A stretch of 64,000 nucleotides of DNA from Polaromonas sp. YR568 (GCF_900116715.1 NZ_FPBM01000002.1:536589-600588), one strand, 5' to 3'. Positions 33,668-43,167 are shown, counted from the stretch's first letter. Notes: generated from the letters alone by a model not told the origin. Numbers and translations: made by a program.

Positions 33668-34359
33668 GTTTTGTTATCACCCCACCGGCCGCAGTGTCCG
33701 TCCCCGTCGTCGGCACCAAAGACCGCTTCCCGGTCAACCGCATTTACTGCGTGGGCCGCAACTACGAAGAGCACGCCAAGGAGATGGGTTTCACCGGCCG
33801 CGAGCCGCCCTTCTTCTTCCTCAAGCCCGCTAATGCCGCCGTCGTGGTAGACGCCGGCGCCACCGGCACCATTCCCTACCCGTCGCTCACCAAGAACCTG
33901 CACCATGAGATTGAACTGGTCGTGGCCATCGGCACGGGCGGCAAAAACATCAAGGCGGCAGACGCGCAAAAGCACATCTATGGTTACGCCGTCGGCCTGG
34001 ACATGACGCGCCGCGACCTGCAGGGCGAGATGAAAAAGCAGGGCCGCCCCTGGTGCATCGGCAAGGCCTACGACGACTCAGCGCCCATCGGCCCCATCAC
34101 ACCCGCGGCCCAGGCCGGTGACGTGAACAACGCCGAGATCTATATCCAGGTCAACGGCAAGGACCGCCAGCGCAGCAATGTCTCCAAGCTGATCTGGAAT
34201 GTGGCTGAAACCATCGAGCACCTGTCAGCCGCGTGGGAGCTTCAGCCCGGCGACCTGATCTACACCGGAACACCCGAAGGCGTGAATGCCGTGGTGTCGG
34301 GTGACACCATGGTGGGCGGTGTAGCGGGTTTGACCACGCTGACCGTCAAGGTTGCATAA
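33664..34359 (+). CDS. Fumarylpyruvate hydrolase (FAH family)
   Basis: 231-residue FAH-fold hydrolase, expected to split fumarylpyruvate into fumarate and pyruvate. Family landmarks: INCVGRNY-like [15 protein letters not shown], metal ligands in [21 protein letters not shown], and the C-terminal YTGTPEGV. Translationally coupled to the gentisate dioxygenase, which fixes its role more firmly than sequence alone; homologous FAH proteins also act on other diketo acids. Last gene of the operon, followed by a terminator. Confidence 0.93.
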   Translation: MSFVITPPAAVSVPVVGTKDRFPVNRIYCVGRNYEEHAKEMGFTGREPPFFFLKPANAAVVVDAGATGTIPYPSLTKNLHHEIELVVAIGTGGKNIKAADAQKHIYGYAVGLDMTRRDLQGEMKKQGRPWCIGKAYDDSAPIGPITPAAQAGDVNNAEIYIQVNGKDRQRSNVSKLIWNVAETIEHLSAAWELQPGDLIYTGTPEGVNAVVSGDTMVGGVAGLTTLTVKVA

Positions 34360-34415
34360 GCGCAAGCAAACAAACAGACATTGCACCGCACCTGCTGCGA
34401 ATGCAGAGATGAGAC

Positions 34416-34441
34416 AAACGGCCGCCTTGTGCGGCCGTTTT
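34416..34441 (+). terminator. Terminator of the gentisate operon
   Basis: Stem AACGGCCGC / GCGGCCGTT, loop CTTGT, followed by TTTT. The remainder of the 313 bp gap (34360-34672) holds a second GC-rich hairpin near 34509-34530 (TTACCCC / GGGGTAA) and the TRAP operon leader; no gene is seen. Confidence 0.88.
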
Positions 34442-34672
34442 GCATGGCAAAAACAGGAGGTGGCAGCTTGCGCGATCACCGCGCACCTGTTTTAATCACC
34501 GCGCAATTACCCCGGAAGCCCCGGGGTAACCCACCTGCCGCCTGCGGGCGGGTTTCTTCATAATCCGCCAGATACCGGGGGCTGTCACAAGGCCTGCAAA
34601 ATGCAGCAATGATGGCAACCCGTATGCCTTGTTCCCCTCCCGTACAAAATCACTGGATCACTGGAGACGCGT

Positions 34673-35161
34673 TTGAAGATTCTTGAAAAACTTGCCAAGC
34701 TGTGCGCCATCCTGGCCGGCGTGCTGCTGACCTGCATCACGCTGATGACCTGCGCCAGCCTGATAGGCCGCAACACCACCGGCGACTCCATCGTCGGCGC
34801 GTTTGAGCTCACCGGCGTGGCCGCCGGCGCCGCGATTGCCCTCTTTATGCCGCTATGCCAGCTGCGCCGCGGCAACATCATTGTGGATTTCTTCACCGCC
34901 AACCTGAGCGACAAAGTCAATGACAAGCTGGATCGCTTCGGCACTTTGCTGTTGGTGGTGATCTTCGGCCTGCTGGCCTGGCGCACCACGCTGGGCGGGC
35001 TCAATGTGTGGTCCGCCCATTCAGAGACACAGATCATGGGCTTTCCTGAATGGGTGGTGTATGCCTCCATGGTCCCGCCCTTTGTGCTGACGGGCCTGAT
35101 CGCGCTGCACCAAACCGTGTTCGGCTTCGGCAAGACTGAAGCTGTGGAGACCCCGATATGA
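34673..35161 (+). CDS. dctQ: TRAP transporter small permease (DctQ)
   Basis: 162-residue membrane protein with four helices (LCAILAGVLLTCITLM, AGAAIALFMPLCQL, LLLVVIFGLLAW, VVYASMVPPFVLTGLIAL) and the DctQ motif LRRGNIIVDFF. The start appears to be TTG 34673, which follows GGAG by 8 bases. Its stop overlaps dctM (ATGA). First gene of dctQ-dctM-dctP. It starts about 310 bp after the gentisate operon and may import an aromatic or carboxylic acid; the substrate is not shown. Confidence 0.92.
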   Translation: MKILEKLAKLCAILAGVLLTCITLMTCASLIGRNTTGDSIVGAFELTGVAAGAAIALFMPLCQLRRGNIIVDFFTANLSDKVNDKLDRFGTLLLVVIFGLLAWRTTLGGLNVWSAHSETQIMGFPEWVVYASMVPPFVLTGLIALHQTVFGFGKTEAVETPI

Positions 35162-36477
35162 GTTCCTTGAGTTTGACGCTGCTGATCTTCGGCAGCATGC
35201 TGGCCCTGATGGCCGTGCGCGTGCCGATTGCCGTCAGCATGTTTGCCGCAGGGGCCATCGGCTATGTCACGCAGACCGGCTGGCCGCCTTTTGCCAGCTT
35301 CCTGAATTCGCAGGCCTTTGCGCGCTTTGCCGGTTACGACCTCTCCGTCATCCCGCTCTTCATCCTGATGGGCCACTTCGCCACCAAGGGAGGCATCAGC
35401 AAGTCGCTGTTTGAGTTTGCGGCGGGTGTCATGGGCCGCTTCAAGGGCGGGCTGGCCATGGCGTCCTTGCTGGCTTGTGCGGCCTTCGGCGCCATCAGCG
35501 GCTCGTCGGTGGCCACGGCGGCCACCATCACCGGCGTGGCCCTGCCCGAGATGCAGCGCCACGGCTATTCAGGGCGCCTCGCCACGGGCACGCTGGCCGC
35601 CGGCGGCACGCTGGGCATCCAGTTGCCGCCTTCCATCGTGCTGGTGATCTATGCGATCCTGACCGAGCAGAACATCAGCAAGCTGTTTGCAGCCGCCATC
35701 ATTCCCGGCATCATCGCGATGTGCGGCTACATGATTGCCGTGGCGATTTATGTGCGCGTGGTGCCCGGCCATGCACCTGAAGTGCAGGCCGGCCACCAGG
35801 GCGTCACCATGAAGTCGCTGATCGGTGTAGCGCCCATCGTGATCATCTTCCTGCTGGTGTTTGGCGGCATTTACGGCGGCTACTTCACGCCGACGGAAGG
35901 CGCTGCCGTAGGCGCCGCATCTACCTTCATCACCGCCCTGCTAAAGGGCGAAATGACGCTGCAAAAGTTCAAGGAATGTTTTTACGGCACGGCCGTGAGC
36001 GCGGCGATGATTTTCCTGATCTTTATCGGCGCCGACCTGATGAACTCCGCGCTGGCGCTGACGCAGGTGCCCAACCAGCTGGCGGCGCTTGTCGGTGGCT
36101 GGGGCCTCTCGCCGCTGATCGTGGTGGTGGCCATCCTGCTCTTTTACGTGCTGCTGGGCGCGGTGATGGACGAGCTGTCGATGCTGCTGCTGACGATCCC
36201 CATCTTTTTCCCCATGGTGATGGCGCTGGACTTCGGCATGGCCAAGGAGTCGGTGGCGATCTGGTTCGGCATCATGGTGCTGATGACGGTCGGCTTCGGG
36301 CTGATCGCCCCACCGGTGGGCCTGAACGTCTACATCGTCAACGGCCTGGCCAAAAAGGTGCCCATGGGCGAAACCTACCGCGGCGTGATGCCATTTCTCA
36401 TCAGCGACGTGATCCGCACCATGCTCTTTTTGTTCTTTCCCATCATTCCCTTATGGCTGGTGGGGTTCATCAAATGA
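35158..36477 (+). CDS. dctM: TRAP transporter large permease (DctM)
   Basis: 439 residues, about 12 membrane helices, the ion-coupled transport subunit. Typical DctM segments include GAISGSSVATAATITGVALPEM, GTLAAGGTLGIQLPPSIVLVIYAI and GLIAPPVGLNVYIVNG. Length matches the family (about 425-440). Coupled to dctQ by a 4-base overlap; the receptor gene follows after 108 bases. Confidence 0.95.
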   Translation: MSSLSLTLLIFGSMLALMAVRVPIAVSMFAAGAIGYVTQTGWPPFASFLNSQAFARFAGYDLSVIPLFILMGHFATKGGISKSLFEFAAGVMGRFKGGLAMASLLACAAFGAISGSSVATAATITGVALPEMQRHGYSGRLATGTLAAGGTLGIQLPPSIVLVIYAILTEQNISKLFAAAIIPGIIAMCGYMIAVAIYVRVVPGHAPEVQAGHQGVTMKSLIGVAPIVIIFLLVFGGIYGGYFTPTEGAAVGAASTFITALLKGEMTLQKFKECFYGTAVSAAMIFLIFIGADLMNSALALTQVPNQLAALVGGWGLSPLIVVVAILLFYVLLGAVMDELSMLLLTIPIFFPMVMALDFGMAKESVAIWFGIMVLMTVGFGLIAPPVGLNVYIVNGLAKKVPMGETYRGVMPFLISDVIRTMLFLFFPIIPLWLVGFIK

Positions 36478-36585
36478 CACTGTCGTTAACGGATCCAGTG
36501 ACTTTTACCCGGGCAGGACTGGGGTAAGCACCAGACGCCGCAGGCCGCTTTTAACGTTACCTTAAGACCATCCCAGGAGACCCTC

Positions 36586-37638
36586 ATGATTCAACGTCGC
36601 ACACTTCTGAAATCCGGCGCCGCCGTGGCGCTGGGTGCACCGGCCCTGAGCGGCCTGGCGCAACAGGCCGTTACGCTCAAGTTCCACACCTTCATGTCGC
36701 CGCAATCGAATGTGTGGCTGGCCATGCACAAACCCTGGATGGACAAGGTCGAAAAAGAATCCGGCGGCCGCATCAAGTTTGAAGGCTACCCCGCCATGCA
36801 GCTGGGCGGCACGCCCGTGCAGCTTTATGACCAGGCCAAAGATGGCGTCGTCGACGTGGTGTGGACGCTGCCCGGCAACACCGCAGGGCGCTTCCCGCGC
36901 ATCGAGGTGTTTGAGCTGCCCTTCATGATGTCCAATGCCGAAGCCACCTCCAAGGCCTATTGGGAATACGTGCAGACGGTCGCACCCGATGAGTTCAAAG
37001 ACACCCAGGTGCTGGCGCTGCAGGTGCACGGCCCTGGCGTCATTCACACGGTGGACAAGCCCGTCAAGTCCATCGCCGACATGCGCGGCCTCAAGCTGCG
37101 CGCGCCGACCCGCCAGGTCACCAAGCTGATGGGCGTGCTGGGCGCGACGCCCGTCGGCATGCCGCTGCCGCAGATTCCCGACGCGTTGAGCAAGGGCACC
37201 ATCAACGGCTGCGTGATTCCCTGGGAAGTCGTGCCTTCGGTCAAGGTCAACGAGCTCACCAAGTTCCACGCAGAGTTCGACCCTGCCGGCGGCAGCCTCT
37301 ACACCACCACTTTTGTGATGGCAATGAACAAGGCCAAGTACAACTCGCTGGCGCCCGATCTCAAGAAAGTCATCGACAACAACTCTGGCATGGCCACCTC
37401 GGCCTGGCTGGGCAAGGTGCAGCAGGGCAATGATGTCCCGGGCCGCAAGACCGCCAGCGACCGCGGCAACACGATCTACACCGTGAGCGCCGCCGAAGCC
37501 CAGGAGTTCCGCCGCAAATCCCGCACGGTGGAAGTCGAGTGGGTGGAAGACATGAACAAGAAGGGCTTTGACGGCAAAAAGCTGCTGGACACGGCACGCA
37601 GCCTGATCGAAAAGCACACCAAGACGACGAAGGCCTGA
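36586..37638 (+). CDS. dctP: TRAP transporter solute receptor (DctP family)
   Basis: 350-residue periplasmic receptor. N-terminus IQRRTLLKSGAAVALGAPALSGLAQQ is a signal peptide (twin-arginine-like RR, cleavage near residue 26). Receptor blocks: LKFHTFMSPQSNVW, the Arg-containing MRGLKLRAPTRQVTKLMGVLGATPVGMPLPQIPDAL where the carboxylate-binding Arg is expected, and NGCVIPWEV. Preceded by an AGGAGA site. Ligand probably a carboxylate; the nearby gentisate operon makes an aromatic acid plausible. Confidence 0.93.
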   Translation: MIQRRTLLKSGAAVALGAPALSGLAQQAVTLKFHTFMSPQSNVWLAMHKPWMDKVEKESGGRIKFEGYPAMQLGGTPVQLYDQAKDGVVDVVWTLPGNTAGRFPRIEVFELPFMMSNAEATSKAYWEYVQTVAPDEFKDTQVLALQVHGPGVIHTVDKPVKSIADMRGLKLRAPTRQVTKLMGVLGATPVGMPLPQIPDALSKGTINGCVIPWEVVPSVKVNELTKFHAEFDPAGGSLYTTTFVMAMNKAKYNSLAPDLKKVIDNNSGMATSAWLGKVQQGNDVPGRKTASDRGNTIYTVSAAEAQEFRRKSRTVEVEWVEDMNKKGFDGKKLLDTARSLIEKHTKTTKA

Positions 37639-37674
37639 TCAAGAGGCTGCAGTTGCGTCAGGTACGCATCCAGG

Positions 37675-37700
37675 AAACCGGGCTCATGCCCGGTTTTTTT
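37675..37700 (+). terminator. Terminator of the TRAP operon
   Basis: Stem AAACCGGGC / GCCCGGTTT with loop TCAT, followed by T residues, 37 bases after dctP. A GCTATCAACTTCATAGCC hairpin of the short repeat type follows at 37743-37760. Confidence 0.9.
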
Positions 37701-37887
37701 ATGCCGGATTGGCCTTTTACCCAGTTAATACACCGGAAAACGGCTATCAACTTCATAGCCACCCGTCTGCCGGAAAACCTGTGCCGCAAGCCGGGTTACT
37801 GCGGCTGCGCCTTCACCCACGGCGCAGCTGCATAAGAATCCACCCCGCACCGCCCCAACATTGCATTCAACCCAAGGGAGTCATTTC

Positions 37888-38853
37888 ATGTCACGTTCTT
37901 TGAAAAATCTTGCAGCCACCGCCCTGCTATGCGGCCTGGCAGGTTTTGCAGCACCGGCCCTGGCCGCCGGCCCCATGGTCAAAACCCAGGCCCCCGGCTA
38001 TTACCGCCTGCCACTCGGCGACTTTGAAGTCACCGCCCTGTCGGACGGCACCGTCAAGCTGCCGGTGAAAGACTTGCTGACCAATACGACACCGGCCAAG
38101 GTCGGCGCGGCACTGAAGCGTTCGTTCCTGCCTGATGCAGTCGAGACCTCGGTCAACGCCTACCTCATCAACACAGGCAGCAAGCTGGTGCTGATCGACA
38201 CCGGCGCCTCCGGCCTCTTCGGCCCTACCCTGGGCAGCCTGCAGGCCAACCTCAAGGCCGCCGGCTACCAGCCCGAGCAGGTCGACGAGATCTACATCAC
38301 CCACCTGCACCCCGACCATGTGGGTGGTTTGGTGGTCAACGGCGCCATGGCCTTCCCGAATGCCGTGGTGCGTGTGGACAAGGCAGACGCCGACTTCTGG
38401 CTGGACGAAGCCAAAATGAACGCAGCGCCCAAAGAGTCCCAGGGCTTCTTCCAGGGCGCCATGGCGTCCATCAAGCCCTATGCCGCGGCCGGCAAGCTCA
38501 AGACCTTTGAAGGCGCCACCGAGCTGGTGCCCGGTGTCAAGGCGCAACCCACCCACGGCCACACTGCCGGTCACAGCGTGTATGTGGTGGAAAGCAAAGG
38601 CGAAAAGCTGGTGCTGTGGGGCGACCTGATGCATGTGGCGGCCGTTCAGTTCGACAACCCGGAAGTCACCATCAAGTTTGACTCGGAATCGCCCCCGGCT
38701 GCCAAAGAGCGCGCCAAGGCCTATGCCGATGCCGCAAAAAACGGCTACCTGGTCGGCGCGGCGCATATCGCATTCCCCGGCCTGGGCCATGTGCGCAAGG
38801 GTGCAGGCAAGGCTTACACCTGGGTACCGGTGAATTACTCGTCGCTCAAATAG
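37888..38853 (+). CDS. Exported metallo-beta-lactamase-fold hydrolase
   Basis: 321 residues with a signal peptide (TALLCGLAGFAAPALAA, cleavage near residue 27). The MBL metal motif is THLHPDHVGG, with further ligands in PTHGHTAGHS and GDLMHVAA. The N-terminal YRLPLGDFEVTALSDGTVKLP and ETSVNAYLINTGSKLVLIDTGA segments match the group annotated as MBL-fold metallo-hydrolases/quorum-quenching-like lactonases. Reaction unknown. ATG 37888 follows AAGGGAG by 7 bases; an ATG at 37861 precedes the ribosome site and is rejected. Single gene. Confidence 0.88.
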   Translation: MSRSLKNLAATALLCGLAGFAAPALAAGPMVKTQAPGYYRLPLGDFEVTALSDGTVKLPVKDLLTNTTPAKVGAALKRSFLPDAVETSVNAYLINTGSKLVLIDTGASGLFGPTLGSLQANLKAAGYQPEQVDEIYITHLHPDHVGGLVVNGAMAFPNAVVRVDKADADFWLDEAKMNAAPKESQGFFQGAMASIKPYAAAGKLKTFEGATELVPGVKAQPTHGHTAGHSVYVVESKGEKLVLWGDLMHVAAVQFDNPEVTIKFDSESPPAAKERAKAYADAAKNGYLVGAAHIAFPGLGHVRKGAGKAYTWVPVNYSSLK

Positions 38854-38902
38854 CGTGAATCAACCAAAAATCCACTCAACCCAATAGGAGCGGGCGTAAG
38901 GT

Positions 38903-38926
38903 GCTACTTTTTTTATAGCGCATCAG
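38903..38926 (+). repeat. Short dispersed repeat, copy R5 (partial)
   Basis: GCTACTTTTTTTATAGC followed by GCATCAG between the MBL-fold gene and the NUDIX gene. Same stem-spacer-stem layout as R1 but without the downstream half. A T7 run makes it also a weak terminator for the preceding gene. Confidence 0.45.
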
Positions 38927-38984
38927 CCAACCTGCCATGCGCCCCAGCGGGCGTCGGCAGGCGCAAAGCCGCTACACTCATTGA

Positions 38985-39539
38985 ATGCAACGCCCGCCCC
39001 TGAACCACTGCCGCGTCTGCGGCACCGCCGTGGTGTACCGTTTGCCGGATGACGGCGACACAAAAGAGCGGGCCGTCTGCCCGGCCTGCAATACGGTCCA
39101 TTACGAAAACCCGCTCAATGTGGTCGGTACGGTGCCTACCTGGGGCGAAGACGGCGCCCAGGTGCTGCTGTGCAAACGCAATATCGAACCGCGCCGCGGC
39201 AAGTGGACCTTGCCCGCCGGCTTCATGGAGCTGGGCGAAACCACCGCGCAGGGTGCGGCCCGCGAGACTGATGAAGAGGCCGGCGCCCAGTATGAGCTGC
39301 TGGGCCTTTTCACCCTCATGAACGTGGTGCGCGTCGGCCAGGTTCACATGTACTACCGGGCAAAACTCTTGAGCACCGAGTTCAACCCGGGCCACGAGAC
39401 CATGGAAGCAAAACTGTTCACCGAGGCCGAAATCCCCTGGGACGAAATTGCCTTCAAGACAGTCAAGCAGACGCTAGAGCAGTACTTTGAAGACCGCCGC
39501 AAGGGCGCCTACGGTATCCACGCCTTTGATATTGAATGA
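38985..39539 (+). CDS. NUDIX hydrolase with zinc ribbon
   Basis: 184 residues. A four-Cys zinc ribbon (C9, C12, C32, C35) precedes a NUDIX domain whose box is complete from G79 to G100 (GFMELGE...ARETDEEAG). This layout is shared with NudC-like and ADP-ribose/NADH pyrophosphatase-like proteins, which cleave nucleoside diphosphate-X compounds. No operon partner; rdgC follows 150 bases later. Confidence 0.9.
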   Translation: MQRPPLNHCRVCGTAVVYRLPDDGDTKERAVCPACNTVHYENPLNVVGTVPTWGEDGAQVLLCKRNIEPRRGKWTLPAGFMELGETTAQGAARETDEEAGAQYELLGLFTLMNVVRVGQVHMYYRAKLLSTEFNPGHETMEAKLFTEAEIPWDEIAFKTVKQTLEQYFEDRRKGAYGIHAFDIE

Positions 39540-39689
39540 AGGTTAACGACAGCCTTCTCATCTGAGCCTGAGCCGGATTCGACGCCTTGCAAAAAAAGCA
39601 CCGCTAGAATTTCCCCGCAAGCGGCAAGCCACTCCCCCGGCCTTCAGCCCGCCTCCCTCTTCTTTCTTTCAACCCCTTCCCCGGATTCC

Positions 39690-40673
39690 ATGTTCAACAC
39701 CGCAATCTTTTTTCGCATTGCCGACGATTTTGTGCTTCCACCGCTGGAAGCGCTTGAAGAAATTTTCCAGTCCCATCGCTTTGTGCCCTGCGGCGCCACA
39801 GAGCCCGAATCCAGCGGCTGGGTGCCGCCGCGCGGCAACAAGAGCACGGTGCTGCTCGAAAGCGTGGGCCGCCAGCTGATCGCCCGGCTGTGCACCGAAC
39901 GCCGGCCTGTGCCCTCGTCGGCCATCAAGGCTGCGGTGGAAGAGCGCATCGAGAAATACAAGGAAGAAACCGGCCGCGAACGGGTGGGCGCCAAGATCAA
40001 GAAGGAGTTCAAGCAGGAAGTCATGCTCGACTTGCTGCCGCGCGCCTTCACCAAGCGCTCAACGACCACGCTCTGGATCGACATGACCAACAGATTCCTG
40101 GTGGTCGACGCCGGCAACCTCACAGGCGCCGACAAAATCGTGAGTTACCTGGTGGAAGCGCTGAGTGAAGTGCCAGGCGCCCTGCCCGGCCTCAAGGCCA
40201 GCCCCATCCAGACGCAGATGTCGGCCGCGGCGGCGATGTCGCACTGGCTGTCGACCCGCGAAGCGCCCTACAACTTCACGGTAGACCGCGACTGCGAACT
40301 CAAGACACCGGACGATCAGAAATCGACAGTGCGCTATTCACGCCACACGCTGGAGATTGACGAAGTGGCCCAGCACATCGCCGCCGGCAAACTGCCGACG
40401 CAACTGGCGATGACGTGGAACGAGCGCGTGTCTTTTGTGCTGACGGAAACCGCGCAACTCAAAAAACTCAAGCTGCTGGATGTGGTGCTGGACGGCGTGC
40501 AGGAAAGCGGCAAGGACGACGATGGCTTTGACACCGACGCGGCCATCATCACCGGCGAGCTGTCGTCGCTGATCCCTGACGTGCTGGACGCACTGGGCGG
40601 TGAACTCGGCGATGGTGAGGCCGAGGCCGGGCAAGCTGAAGCTGCGGCGGAACTGGCGCCCGAGCCCGCCTGA
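39690..40673 (+). CDS. rdgC: Recombination-associated protein RdgC
   Basis: 327-residue DNA-binding ring protein that modulates RecA activity. Recognised from NTAIFFRIADDF, the WVPPRGNKS loop, EERIEKYKEETGRERVGAKIKKEFKQEV and the LVVDAGN/LVEAL central block; length fits betaproteobacterial RdgC (about 300-330). The acidic Ala/Glu-rich tail (last 25 residues) is unusual only in composition. A GC hairpin overlaps the stop (40664-40681) but lacks a T-run. Confidence 0.93.
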   Translation: MFNTAIFFRIADDFVLPPLEALEEIFQSHRFVPCGATEPESSGWVPPRGNKSTVLLESVGRQLIARLCTERRPVPSSAIKAAVEERIEKYKEETGRERVGAKIKKEFKQEVMLDLLPRAFTKRSTTTLWIDMTNRFLVVDAGNLTGADKIVSYLVEALSEVPGALPGLKASPIQTQMSAAAAMSHWLSTREAPYNFTVDRDCELKTPDDQKSTVRYSRHTLEIDEVAQHIAAGKLPTQLAMTWNERVSFVLTETAQLKKLKLLDVVLDGVQESGKDDDGFDTDAAIITGELSSLIPDVLDALGGELGDGEAEAGQAEAAAELAPEPA

Positions 40674-40697
40674 CGGCGGGCCCAACACGAACGGCCG

Positions 40698-41474
40698 CTA
40701 CGCGCTGCCCTCTTTCAACATGCGAAGCATGCTGTCAAGGTGCGCCCGCGCACTGGCAGGGTCGCCCACCCGCATCTGCTCGTAGGCGCGCTGCGCCACC
40801 TCATGAGGAATGCTGCGCAACGGCCGCCCGGTGCTCATCGCCTTGAGCTGGACTTCTGCGGCGCGCTCAAGGTAATAAAGATCGTCCCAGGCTTCGGCGA
40901 TGGTGGGGCCTGTCACGATCACGCCGTGGTTCTTCAGAAACACCACGTCGGCGTCTCCCAATGTAGCGCTGATGCGGTCGCCCTCGGAGTTGTCGAGCGC
41001 CAGGCCGTTGTAGTGCTCGTCAACAGCGACGCGCCCGTAGAACTTCAGGGCCGTCTGGCCCAGCCACAGAAGGGGCGGTCCTTCCAGCATGCTCAGCGCG
41101 GTGGCGTTGGGCATGTGGGTGTGAAAGGCGACGCGCACCCGCGGCTGCAGGCGGTGCAGGCGCGCATGAATAAAAAATGCGGTGGCTTCGGGTTGCCCCT
41201 CGCCGTCCAGCACGTTGCCGTCAAAGTCACAGACCAGCAAGCGCGACGCTGTGATCTCGCGAAAGGCATAGCCATAGGGGTTCACGAAGAACAGGTCGTC
41301 ATGGCCAGGCACCAGGGCCGAGAAGTGATTGCAGATGCCTTCTTCAAAGCCGAACCTAGCCGCAAGCTGAAAGCAGGCGGCAAGCTCGAAGCGGGTTTGC
41401 TGCACGGCATCGGAGGCCAGGTCGACGCGCCGGCCCTTCACAGCCGGCGCCGCTACTGATAGGGTATGGGCCAT
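40698..41474 (-). CDS. Class II aldolase/adducin family protein
   Basis: 258 residues with the zinc-dependent class II aldolase fold. Metal-binding elements: NHFSALVPGHDDLFFVNPYG, AFHTHMPNATAL (His pair) and LKNHGVIVTGPTIAEAW (third His). Members include fuculose-phosphate aldolase and decarboxylases; the NHFSA/FFVNPYG wording matches the large uncharacterised group. Second gene after a HAD hydrolase (37 bp gap), both divergent from a LysR regulator, suggesting a small sugar- or hydroxyacid-phosphate pathway. Confidence 0.88.
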   Translation of the reverse strand: MAHTLSVAAPAVKGRRVDLASDAVQQTRFELAACFQLAARFGFEEGICNHFSALVPGHDDLFFVNPYGYAFREITASRLLVCDFDGNVLDGEGQPEATAFFIHARLHRLQPRVRVAFHTHMPNATALSMLEGPPLLWLGQTALKFYGRVAVDEHYNGLALDNSEGDRISATLGDADVVFLKNHGVIVTGPTIAEAWDDLYYLERAAEVQLKAMSTGRPLRSIPHEVAQRAYEQMRVGDPASARAHLDSMLRMLKEGSA

Positions 41475-41511
41475 TCAAGAATCTCCTTCACATTGAGCGA
41501 TTGATTGCCGG

Positions 41512-42213
41512 TTACCAGCCAAGCTTCTGAAACAGGCCAGGCACTTCATCCAGCCTGGCCAGTGTTGCATCAGGCGTGTAGTCCGGCAAGGGCGCCCTGA
41601 CGCCGCGGTCTATCCACACACACCTGAAGCCGATGTCGCGCGCGGCGGCATGGTCAAGATGCGGGCTTGCGCAGATGTGCACGACGTCATGCCTGCTCAC
41701 GCCCAGTTCTGCATGGGCGTAGTCGAACAGGCGCCTTGCCGGTTTGTAGGCGCCGGCTTGCTGGGCCGTGATGACACGGTCTATCGTCCCGCCCAGTTGC
41801 GCCACGTTGCCGGCAATGATGTCGTCATCGGTGTTGGACACGATGCACAGCTTGAAGCCGAGTTCTTTGAGCCGCCGCAGTGCGCCGACAACCTCGGGAA
41901 ACGGCGGCATCGCACCGATGCCGTCGGTCAGGATGCGGCCGTCCCCGGCGTCGCTGCGCAAGCCCAGCGCCTCAAGCGCCATGCGCACCGATTGGTCAGA
42001 CACCTCGCGAAACGAGCGGTGCGGCCTCTCTTGCTCAAGTTGGTGCTCGTAGCGGTCGTGCAGGGCAATCAAGTCGGCGGGAGGAATGTCGGGCGCACCT
42101 TTGAGCCTGAGGATTTTCTGGACCGCCGCGCGCAGGCCTTCGTCCCACTGGATCAGGGTTCCATAGCAGTCAAAGGTGAGCCAGCTTGGCCTTGGCGTGT
42201 GTTCAAGGGTCAT
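41512..42213 (-). CDS. HAD-superfamily hydrolase, haloacid dehalogenase type II-like
   Basis: 233 residues. HAD motif I is TFDCYGTLIQWD (catalytic Asp at about residue 13), motif II LCIVSNTDDD, motif III lysine in AYKPARRLFDYA, motif IV HICASPHLDHAAARDIG. The FDCYGTLIxW form is typical of the dehalogenase type II group, but the enzyme may be a phosphatase. Start ATG 42213; a longer frame begins inside the promoter region. Upstream gene of the HAD-aldolase pair. Confidence 0.9.
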   Translation of the reverse strand: MTLEHTPRPSWLTFDCYGTLIQWDEGLRAAVQKILRLKGAPDIPPADLIALHDRYEHQLEQERPHRSFREVSDQSVRMALEALGLRSDAGDGRILTDGIGAMPPFPEVVGALRRLKELGFKLCIVSNTDDDIIAGNVAQLGGTIDRVITAQQAGAYKPARRLFDYAHAELGVSRHDVVHICASPHLDHAAARDIGFRCVWIDRGVRAPLPDYTPDATLARLDEVPGLFQKLGW

Positions 42214-42265
42214 GAATCGGTCCCGTAAGTCTTGTACGCCAGGGACTATGCAATCCCCATTTGAT

Positions 42266-42308
42266 ATTTGCAAATTAAATTATCATTTGTCTATCAGTTG
42301 ATTTATCA
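42266..42308. promoter_or_regulatory. Divergent promoter region with LysR-type sites
   Basis: The palindrome ATTTGCAAAT (42266-42275) is followed by three TATCA words at 42281, 42292 and 42304, spaced 11 and 12 bp, that is about one helical turn apart. The region lies between the HAD gene and the LysR gene and is strikingly AT-rich. Inferred as the LysR control region. Confidence 0.55.
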
Positions 42309-42318
42309 ATAAGCATCT

Positions 42319-43167
42319 ATGCTCGATCTCGAACTCCTCAAAACCCTGGTCTGTGTTGTCGACGAGCGCAGCTTCACGCGGGCCGCAGAGCGCGTGCACC
42401 GCACCCAGTCAACCGTCAGCCAGCAAATCAACAAGCTGGAGGAAAGCGTCGGACGTGCCTTGCTGGTTCGCGACAGGACAGGCAAGCGTGTCAGCCCCAC
42501 CGAGCATGGAGAGATACTCGCGGCCTACGCGCGCCGCCTGCTCGCGATTGCGCAGGAGGCGGAAGACGTGCTGTCGGCGCCCACGGCGCTGACTCCCGTT
42601 CGTGTGGGCGTGCCCGAGGACTTCAACGCGCAACGCATGTCGGCGATGTTGTCGGACTTCCTGGCCATCCACCCAGGCGTGCGGCTGGAAACCGTCAGCG
42701 GCATGAGTACGGACCTGAGCCACAAGCTGCACCTTGGCGAGATCGACATCGCCTTGATCAAACGCGAACCCGGCAGCGGGGAGTGCATCGCGTCGTGGCC
42801 CGAATCCCTGGTATGGGTTGCCGGAAAAGCGGCTTTGCAAAACGAAGACGAAGTGCCGCTGGCCGTGTTTCCACAGGGCTGCGTCTATCGGCAGCGCGCC
42901 ATCCGGGCGCTGGACAAAATCGGGAAACGATGGCGCGTGGTGTTTGGCAGCCATAGCCTCACCGGCATTCAGGCCGCTGTCGCATCGGGGCTGGGCATCA
43001 CCGTGCTGCCGACCACAGCCGTATTGCCGGAACACCGCGCGCTGCGTGAAGACGAGGGCTTTCCGGTGCTTGCGCCCACCGAGCTTGCGTTGATCTCGTC
43101 ACCCATGCCGCTCAACACGGCACAACGCCACCTGATTGGGTTTCTTGCCGATTCGATAGGCAAATAA
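42319..43167 (+). CDS. LysR-family transcriptional regulator
   Basis: 282 residues. Standard N-terminal HTH (DLELLKTLVCVVDERSFTRAAERVHRTQSTVSQQINKLEE) and effector domain with VRVGVPEDFN and GLGITVLPTTAVLPEHRAL. Slightly short for the family. Divergent from the HAD-aldolase operon and followed 123 bases later by an Asp/Glu racemase-family gene; it may control both. Confidence 0.92.
   Translation: MLDLELLKTLVCVVDERSFTRAAERVHRTQSTVSQQINKLEESVGRALLVRDRTGKRVSPTEHGEILAAYARRLLAIAQEAEDVLSAPTALTPVRVGVPEDFNAQRMSAMLSDFLAIHPGVRLETVSGMSTDLSHKLHLGEIDIALIKREPGSGECIASWPESLVWVAGKAALQNEDEVPLAVFPQGCVYRQRAIRALDKIGKRWRVVFGSHSLTGIQAAVASGLGITVLPTTAVLPEHRALREDEGFPVLAPTELALISSPMPLNTAQRHLIGFLADSIGK

Noticed and set aside
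40664-40681. GCCCGCC/GGCGGGC hairpin at the rdgC stop as a terminator
   Set aside because: No T-run follows on either strand and it overlaps coding sequence, so it was not listed as a terminator.
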